From contig CAWIHS010000002.1 of the NCBI GenBank assembly GCA_963836005.1, positions 744,001 to 808,000 of the forward strand: a stretch of 64,000 bases of DNA. Direction: 5' to 3'. The notes under the pieces are model-generated. The model was not told the DNA's origin. It was given only the letters and a program-made list of their open reading frames with translations, and searched no databases. The stretch comes from CAWIHS01 sp963836005 (lineage in GTDB: Bacteria > Pseudomonadota > Gammaproteobacteria > GRL18). The position numbers and the translations under genes are program-made. Below, piece after piece: positions 57,408 to 64,000 of the stretch (the first letter of the stretch is position 1; the number at the start of each line of letters is the position of its first letter).

Positions 57408-59587
57408 TGACTAAACAACGTGTGAGCATTTCGCGCCGAGAATTTTTAATCAGTACTGCAGCAGCTGGTGCTGGTCTCTCGCTTGGACTCTACCTTCCTC
57501 TGGGGCACAGTAAAGCATCGACAGATGAGATCATACCAGAGATTAATGCCTGGGTAGTCATTCAGCCTGATGATACTGTGATTATTCGAATTGCTCGTTC
57601 AGAAATGGGACAAGGTACGCTGACAGGTCTTGCACAGCTGGTTGCCGAGGAGCTCGAGTGTGACTGGCTGAAGGTCAAAACCGAGTATCCGACACCTGGG
57701 CAGAACCTGGCCAGGGACCGGGTTTGGGGAAGTTTCTCAACCGGTGGCAGCCAGGGAATTCGCGGCAGTCACGAATATGTGCGCAAGGGTGGTGCTGTCG
57801 CAAGAGTTATGCTGCTTGAAGCGGCCGCCGAAGCCTTGGACGTTCCCATCGAAGAATGCAGCGTCTCGAAGAGTATGATCACCCATCAGCCATCAGGGCG
57901 TAGCACTACTTACGGCAAGGTGGCCGCTGCGGCAGCACAGCTGGTGCCGCCGCTTGAAGTTGAACTCAAGGACCCGGCTGACTGGAAAATTGCTGGCAAG
58001 CCTGTAAAGCGACTGGACACGGTCGATAAACTCACTGGCAAGCAGATCTTTGGGGCTGATCTGCAGTTACCCGGCATGCTTAATGCCGCTATCAGAGCCT
58101 GTCCGGTATTCGGCGGTAAGCTGGCTGCATATGATTCCACTGTCGCCGGCAAGATGCCAGGCGTACGTGCGGTAGTGCGCGTTGATGATAATGCTATTGC
58201 TGTAGTCGCCGATACCTGGTGGCATGCCTGGTCGGCCCTGGATGCGCTTGTGGTGACCTGGGACCGGGGGCCGAATGCAGAACTGAGCAGTGCATCGATC
58301 GAGCAGATGTTGAATGAAGGGCTAACAGCTAAAGATGCATTCATCGGTAACCAGGCGGGCGATGCCAGGGCTGCATTAAAAGGTGCTGTGAAAACTGTCG
58401 AGGCGACCTACGGTTATCCTTACCAGAATCATGCCACTATGGAACCCATGAATGCAACTGCACGCTGGACAAGGGACCGCTGTGAGGTCTGGTGTCCTAC
58501 ACAGAACGGAGAGGCAGCACTGGAAGCCACTGCCGAAGCATCCGGCTTGCCAGTGAGTCAATGCGAGGTCTACAAGATCCACCTGGGTGGCGGATTTGGG
58601 CGGCGTGGTGCATTTCATGATTTTGTCAAACAGGCGGTCGCCATCGCCAGGCAATTACCAGACACGCCGATTAAATTGTTATGGACACGTGAAGAGGACA
58701 TGCAACATGGTGCCTACCATCCAATCACCAAAGCCAAACTGGTTGGCGGGCTTGATGAAAAGGGCGACCTGATTGGCCTGCATATGCGTATCTCGGGTCA
58801 ATCAATACTGGCTGCGGTCAATCCCGGGTGGATGAAAAACGGTGTTGATATGTTCACCTTCCAGGGACTGCTGCCTGAGGGCGACCACGCCATCAGCTAT
58901 AGCGTCCCGAACTTGCTGGTTGAGCACGCAATGCGTAATCCGCCGGTACCTCCAGGCTTTTGGCGTGGTGTGAATGTCAACCAGAATGCCATATACATGG
59001 AATGCTTCCTGGATGAACTTGCTCATGCAGCCGGCCAGGACTCTCTGGCGTTCCGGCGTAAGTTGATGACAGATCATCCAAAAAGCCTGGCCGTGCTCAA
59101 TGCGGTGGCAGACAAAGCAGGCTGGGGTAAGCCTGCACCCAGAGGGGTGTATCGTGGACTGGCGGTTTGCAAGGCTTTTGCCAGTCATGTCGCGGCATGT
59201 GCAGAAGTCCAGATCGATAACAGGGGTAAACTCAAAATCCTTCGTATAGTGGCGGCAACCGATCCCGGTTATGCGGTCAACCCGCAACAAATTGAGGCAC
59301 AGGTAGAGGGGTCATTTGTTTTCGGTCTGTCAGCATTGCTCTATGGTGAATGTACGATTAAGAATGGCAGTGTTGAGCAGGATAATTTCCACTCCTATCC
59401 ATCGATGTTAATGGCTGAGATGCCCAAAGTTGAAGTGATTGTCATGCCCTCGGGAGGTTTCTGGGGCGGTATCGGCGAGCCGACCATTGCAGTGGCTGCG
59501 CCTGCAGTATTGAATGCCATCTTTGCGGCAACAGGCAAACGTATTCGTCAGTTTCCTCTGAAACACAGCGATCTGCAGTTTGCCTGA
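57404..59587 (+). CDS. Molybdopterin subunit of an IorB-like hydroxylase, Tat-exported
   Basis: 727 residues. The N-terminus carries a twin-arginine signal, ISRREFLISTAAAGAGLSLG, so the enzyme is probably carried folded, with its small subunit, to the periplasm. Molybdenum-cofactor motifs include ARSEMGQGTLTGLAQLVAEE, GSFSTGGSQGI, HLGGGFGRRGAFHD and GGFWGGIGEPTIAVAAPAV, with a conserved late Glu. It resembles isoquinoline 1-oxidoreductase beta subunit and related N-heterocycle/aldehyde hydroxylases; substrate unknown. Confidence 0.92.
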   Translation: MMTKQRVSISRREFLISTAAAGAGLSLGLYLPLGHSKASTDEIIPEINAWVVIQPDDTVIIRIARSEMGQGTLTGLAQLVAEELECDWLKVKTEYPTPGQNLARDRVWGSFSTGGSQGIRGSHEYVRKGGAVARVMLLEAAAEALDVPIEECSVSKSMITHQPSGRSTTYGKVAAAAAQLVPPLEVELKDPADWKIAGKPVKRLDTVDKLTGKQIFGADLQLPGMLNAAIRACPVFGGKLAAYDSTVAGKMPGVRAVVRVDDNAIAVVADTWWHAWSALDALVVTWDRGPNAELSSASIEQMLNEGLTAKDAFIGNQAGDARAALKGAVKTVEATYGYPYQNHATMEPMNATARWTRDRCEVWCPTQNGEAALEATAEASGLPVSQCEVYKIHLGGGFGRRGAFHDFVKQAVAIARQLPDTPIKLLWTREEDMQHGAYHPITKAKLVGGLDEKGDLIGLHMRISGQSILAAVNPGWMKNGVDMFTFQGLLPEGDHAISYSVPNLLVEHAMRNPPVPPGFWRGVNVNQNAIYMECFLDELAHAAGQDSLAFRRKLMTDHPKSLAVLNAVADKAGWGKPAPRGVYRGLAVCKAFASHVAACAEVQIDNRGKLKILRIVAATDPGYAVNPQQIEAQVEGSFVFGLSALLYGECTIKNGSVEQDNFHSYPSMLMAEMPKVEVIVMPSGGFWGGIGEPTIAVAAPAVLNAIFAATGKRIRQFPLKHSDLQFA

Positions 59588-59602
59588 TGAGCGGGCTAAA
59601 AT

Positions 59603-60553
59603 ATGACTGATCAGACTGATGATATTGAGGTTCTCAGCGGGGCCCTGGCATGGCTGCAAGCAGGCAGGCGAGTTGCACTGGTAACGGTATTACGAACCTG
59701 GGGTTCATCACCCCAACCTCCAGGATCGCTGCTGGCGATGAACGATTCAGGGCAATTTGTAGGTTCTATATCGGGAGGATGCATTGAGCAAGCATTAGTA
59801 GCCCGTTACCATGATGGTGAACTGGCGGGGACGACGCCGACAATAATCGACTTTGGTGTAAACCGGCAGGAGGCAACGCGCATGGGTTTACCGTGCGGCG
59901 GGCGCCTGGAAGTCATGGTTGAAGAAGTGTGCGACTCGCAGTCGTTGGCAGCTCTACTGGCAAGACTGCGAAATGGAGAACTGGTTGCTCGTCAGGTGAA
60001 ACTGGCAAATGGTGATACCCGTCTGCTGCCGGGAAATGCCGGTGCTGATCTGCAGGTATCGGAAACCGAGGTCATCAAAACCTTTGGACCTGCCTGGCAG
60101 CTGCTGATTGTGGGTGACGGCCAATTGGCGCGGCATCTGGCAAGCATGGCTCTCCAGCTGGATTATCGAGTCGTCATCTGCGACCCGCGCGATACGTTTT
60201 CTGCCCAGACAGCAATTGATAACGTCTATTACAGTCACGAAATGCCTGACGATGCGGTGCATAAAATTAGTGATCAGGCACGCACTGCCATCGTTGCTCT
60301 GGCACATGATCCACGTCAGGACGACCTGGCCCTGAGCGCAGCCCTTGAATCGCAGGTATTTTATATTGGCGCGCTTGGTTCGAACAGATCGGCAAAGGCG
60401 CGGCTAAAGCGTTTACAGTCCTTAGGTTTTGCTGCGAAACAGCTAGCACGTATCCACGGACCTGCTGGACTGTGTATTGGCAGTAAACGTCCGCCAGAGA
60501 TAGCACTGTCGATTCTCGCGCAAATCACTGCAATACGAAATGGCATTATATGA
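59603..60553 (+). CDS. XdhC/CoxI-family molybdenum-cofactor chaperone
   Basis: 316 residues. The N-terminal domain (about 1-110) has VLRTWGSSPQPPGS and SISGGCIEQALV, typical of XdhC; the C-terminal Rossmann domain starts LLIVGDGQLARHLASMA. XdhC binds Mo-cofactor, helps sulfurate it and hands it to the hydroxylase. It follows the large subunit by 15 bases, in the same operon. Confidence 0.92.
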   Translation: MTDQTDDIEVLSGALAWLQAGRRVALVTVLRTWGSSPQPPGSLLAMNDSGQFVGSISGGCIEQALVARYHDGELAGTTPTIIDFGVNRQEATRMGLPCGGRLEVMVEEVCDSQSLAALLARLRNGELVARQVKLANGDTRLLPGNAGADLQVSETEVIKTFGPAWQLLIVGDGQLARHLASMALQLDYRVVICDPRDTFSAQTAIDNVYYSHEMPDDAVHKISDQARTAIVALAHDPRQDDLALSAALESQVFYIGALGSNRSAKARLKRLQSLGFAAKQLARIHGPAGLCIGSKRPPEIALSILAQITAIRNGII

Positions 60554-60576
60554 CATGCATACTGGAATGAGAATAT

Positions 60577-61170
60577 ATGCCTGAAGTCGTGGGCATCCTG
60601 CTTGCAGCTGGCGCTGCAAAGCGATTTGGTTCATCCAAGCTGCTGCACGCTTTGCATGATGGTGTACCGATTGGTGTCGCTGCAGCTCAGGCTATGCAGC
60701 AGGCGCTACCCAATACGATTGCCGTGGTGCGGCCAGGAGATCATAGATTGCAGGATGCATTTCTGGCCATCGGTCTGAAGGTTGTAGAAAATCCACTGGC
60801 CGATGAGGGTATGGGCACGAGTCTAGCAGCCGGAGTCAATGCCGCAGCCAAAGCCGACGGCTGGTTAATTGCTCTGGCAGATATGCCCTGGATACTCCCG
60901 GCGACCATGAGTATGCTGGCAGATCGTTTAAGAAACGGTGCGTCAATGATTGCTCCTGTCTATCATGGACGTCGCGGCCACCCAGTGGGTTTCGCCTCGG
61001 CCTGGAGAGAGAGTCTAAAAACCTTGCGTGGGGACAAAGGCGCCAGGGATTTGATTGCGCTTCACTCTGACGAACTGGTGCCGCTAAATACTGATGATTC
61101 CGGTGTCGTAGAGGATATCGACTATCCGGAGGTGTTAGCAAGAGCCAATAACAGCGTCAGAAGGCTATGA
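60577..61170 (+). CDS. MocA/MobA-like molybdopterin nucleotidyltransferase
   Basis: 197 residues with the NTP-transferase start GILLAAGAAKRFGSSKLLHA, ALADMPWILPATM (metal Asp) and RRGHPVGFASAWR, a pattern of MocA, which makes the CTP or GTP form of the Mo-cofactor. Gene order hydroxylase-XdhC-MocA supports MocA (cytosine-dinucleotide cofactor), usual for IorAB-type enzymes. The last gene of the operon. Confidence 0.88.
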   Translation: MPEVVGILLAAGAAKRFGSSKLLHALHDGVPIGVAAAQAMQQALPNTIAVVRPGDHRLQDAFLAIGLKVVENPLADEGMGTSLAAGVNAAAKADGWLIALADMPWILPATMSMLADRLRNGASMIAPVYHGRRGHPVGFASAWRESLKTLRGDKGARDLIALHSDELVPLNTDDSGVVEDIDYPEVLARANNSVRRL

Positions 61171-61322
61171 GTTATTGGCTCAATGATACATATACTCATA
61201 TTCCTGGCTGAATACCCGGTTTTAATTTTTGTGCAGACAATTTGAGATGAATTCGATGTCTGTGGGAAAGTAAGTTATTCCTGCCGTATTACTGGTTTTT
61301 TCCAGCGCTTTCTGTAGGATAA

Positions 61323-64000
61323 GTGATCATGAAAGCGATTAAGTTTTTCTTTGGCACTGTTGCCGTACTGGTGTTGCTTGGTCTCACGGCTATGCTAATT
61401 CTGATCACTTACCTTGACAGCCATAAAGGCATACTGGAAGACAGCGTGAGTTCAGCGCTGGGAAGAGAGATCCGCATTGAGGACGGGGTTAAGCTGCACT
61501 GGTCAATGACACCGTCGATCACCCTGGCGGGTGTTTGGATTGCTAATCCCGACTGGACCAGGGACAAGTACCTGCTGCGGGCCGAGCGTGCCTATGTGCA
61601 ATTTGATGTTAAAGCTCTGCTGCAGCGCCGCCTGGTCATCGAGCAGGTGACGCTGGAGAATGCTGACATCGATTTTGAGACTGCAATGGATGGTCAGCAT
61701 AACTGGCACTTTGGCAGTAGTGCTTCCATTACTTCAAAGACACGCAGCGATTTCGAAGTGATAATCAATGCGTTTGAGGTTAAAACTTCTCAGCTGCGTT
61801 TCCGATCCTCACATGATCAGGACTACCAGCTTGATATTCACAGGCTTGAGTTTTTTGGAGTGGGTAGTAAGGAGCTCAAGTTAGAGACTGAATTCCGCTA
61901 TCAGGATATGCCTTTTTCTGTATCGGCAACTTCGGCAAAAAGTGTTTCAGACAGAGGGGCTCTTGCAGCGGGCAGACCATTCAAAGGTCAGTTGAAAACA
62001 GCTGGCGTCAACATGAATTTCTCCGGCCATGTACAATCACCCTTTGCTTTGAACGATGTAGAAATAGATTTGCACAGTGATCGTCTGGCCCTGTCAAGCG
62101 TGTGGCCGTCCTCGCCGGTCACTGGTTTATTCCGGCAGGTCAGTGCTCAATTAAATACCAGCGGCACCTCGCCGCAGCTACTGCTGAACAATCTCGACGG
62201 TAACTTAGCGATCGATTCAGCCAACCTGACATTGCCGGCAAAGCCAGGTGAGCCACTAAAAAAAGTGACTTTAAACAAAGTTAATCTCAGCGCAAAACCT
62301 GATCAACCCATGCGCTTGCAGACCAGCGTGGAATATGCAAATCATGTCTTTGAGCTCGAGCTTGCGGCTGGAACACTGGCGGAACTATTTGCCAAAGACC
62401 AACCCTGGCAGACCTTCAGGCTAAGCGCTCAAGGCCAGTTCGAAAATAAACCACTGAGCATTGCAGGACAATTTGGACCGTTATCTGCGGTGCTTGCCGG
62501 ACGGAACCTGGACATAGCATTGACTGCTCATGAGCAGGATCTCAAGGCACAGGTCAAGGGTAGACTGGCCCGTTTCACCGAACTGGAAGGCAGCCGCCTG
62601 GATATTGATCTGTCGGGTCACAGCCTTGCGCAGCTGACCCCCTGGTTAGGTATGGATTTACCGGAGACTTCTCCTTTTACCCTTAGTTCGCAGCTCGACG
62701 GCCGTGAATTTCGCCTGGGATTAAAGCGTATTAAAACCAGCATTAGGAACAGTGATATCAGCGGTGAACTCACCGGCCATATACAATCACCCTTTGCTCT
62801 GAGCGATGTAGAAATAGAGTTACACAGTGAGCTTCTGGACCTGTCAACCGTAGCGCCGTCCTCGCCGGTCACTGGTTCCTTCCGCAAGGTCACTGCGCGA
62901 TTTAAGACCAGCGGTAATTCACCGCAGTTACTGCTGAACAATCTCGATGGTAAATTATCTAGCATTTCAGCCAATCTGACACTACCGGCAAAGCCAGGTG
63001 AGCCACTAAAAAAAGTGACTTTAAACAATGTTAATTTCAGCGCAAAACCTGATCAACCCATGCGCTTGCAGACCAGCGTGGAATATGCAAAACATGTCTT
63101 TGATCTTGAACTTGCGGCTGGAACACTGACAGAACTGATTGCGCAAGACAAACCCTGGCAGACCATCAGACTCAAGGCTCAAGGCCAGTTCGAAAATAAA
63201 CCACTGAGCATTGCAGGACAATTTGGACCATTATCTGCGGTGCTTGCCGGACGGAACCTGGACATAGCACTGACTGCTCATGAGCAGGATCTCAAGGCAC
63301 AAGTCAAGGGTAGACTGGCCCGTTTCACCGAGCTGGAAGGCAGCCGCCTGGATATTGACCTGTCGGGTCCCAGCCTTGCGCTGCTGACCCCCTGGTTAGG
63401 GGAGACTTTGCCTCAGTCTGAACCTTTTACCTTTACTTCGCTGCATTCAAGGCCGTGAACATCGCCTGGAGTTGAAGGGTATTAAAAGCAGTATGGGGAA
63501 CAGTGACATCAGCGGTGAAATAAGTTTTCCTCTGCGTCAGCAGAATAAAATGATCCGGGTAAATCTGCAGTCAAAGTTACTGGATTTGGCACCTTTCCTT
63601 GCGACAGCCCGGGAGCAGGAATACGACATCAATAAGTCGTCATTATTCGAGCGGGAACTACCGCCGCAAACCCTGCAGGAGCTGAACGGGATCCTGCAAT
63701 TTGACATCGGGCATCTACACGCCGGTGATAATTTTATAATCGATGACATTAAGCTCAACGCAAAAATGCATCGAGGCCATATCCAGTTAAATATGACGGC
63801 GGATGGGGAACGTCTAAAGGCTGATGTTGATCTAAAGCCGGGAGACACCCATTGGAGACTCGTGCTGAATCACAAAGGCCGGCTGGATCTGAATCGACTG
63901 ATCAAACAGGAGCAAGAGAACCATGTGCTTCTCAAGCCCCCTCTGGTACTGGACGTAAATCTCAACGGTCGTGGCAGATCATTGTCGGCAGTGCTAGGAT
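61323..64000 (+). pseudogene. AsmA-family protein gene with frameshift, incomplete at window end
   Basis: The N-terminal membrane helix (about residues 5-28) is followed by AsmA-type beta-rich repeats (DSVSSALGREIRIEDGVKLH, SITLAGVWIANPDW). Such proteins are inner-membrane-anchored and periplasmic and may act in phospholipid or outer-membrane traffic. Residues 234-483 are repeated at 484-711 by an in-frame 750-bp tandem duplication (second copy starts at about 62773). At about 63447 the frame shifts: the first frame ends LHSRP-TGA at 63458, and the next frame continues QGREHRLELKGIKSS to the window end. The C-terminal half therefore belongs to the same gene but is out of frame. Confidence 0.8.

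Overview
The window reads as the chromosome of a sulfur-oxidising gammaproteobacterium. The rRNA operon and the lolB-ispE-tRNA-prs-rplY-pth-ychF housekeeping block are gammaproteobacterial in order and sequence. The aprM-aprB-aprA operon, with a DsrC-like sulfur-relay protein nearby, is typical of bacteria that oxidise sulfite through APS. I cannot name a genus from sequence reading alone.

Layout. 1-5200: housekeeping block with tRNA-Gln and tRNA-Met. 5250-11310: one complete rRNA operon (promoter, boxA, 16S, tRNA-Ile, tRNA-Ala, 23S, 5S, terminator), with a small palindromic transposon sitting between its promoter and boxA. 11380-14600: birA, coaX, a SPOR-domain protein and tRNA-Thr, followed by the stub of a tyrosine integrase. 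15300-29350: a two-component system (FixL/FixJ type) followed by a GC-richer run of exported hydrolases: two N-acyl-D-amino-acid-deacylase-like amidohydrolases, an M19 dipeptidase, a COG1228-like amidohydrolase, two serine hydrolases of beta-lactamase fold, a ThrE-like exporter and two gene relics. I infer a periplasmic route for breaking down modified or D-amino-acid-containing peptides or amides. 29400-44200: an accessory region with a K+ channel, an OprB-like porin, a fasciclin protein, transposase relics, two toxin-antitoxin loci (one with a dead toxin), an SGNH esterase, TPR and FKBP proteins, several broken genes and most of the mobile repeats. 44250-49000: aprMBA and the DsrC-like gene. 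49000-53000: glgC, an EamA transporter and a thiolase. 53800-64000: arylsulfatase, a molybdenum hydroxylase operon (two enzyme subunits, XdhC chaperone, MocA-like cytidylyltransferase) and an AsmA-family gene with a frameshift and a 750-bp internal duplication.

The most distinctive structure is a set of non-coding miniature transposons. Family 1 (about 156 bp, three copies) and family 2 (173 and 275 bp, two copies) have different bodies but share 5'-GTAACT-type ends, and each of the five copies is flanked by a perfect 8-bp target duplication. They have landed in an rRNA leader, in an already decaying gene and directly after the fourth codon of a putative molybdenum-carrier gene. A third, single-copy element (158 bp) is flanked by TTAA and lies exactly at a stop codon between two convergent genes. 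No transposase for any of them is seen in the window.
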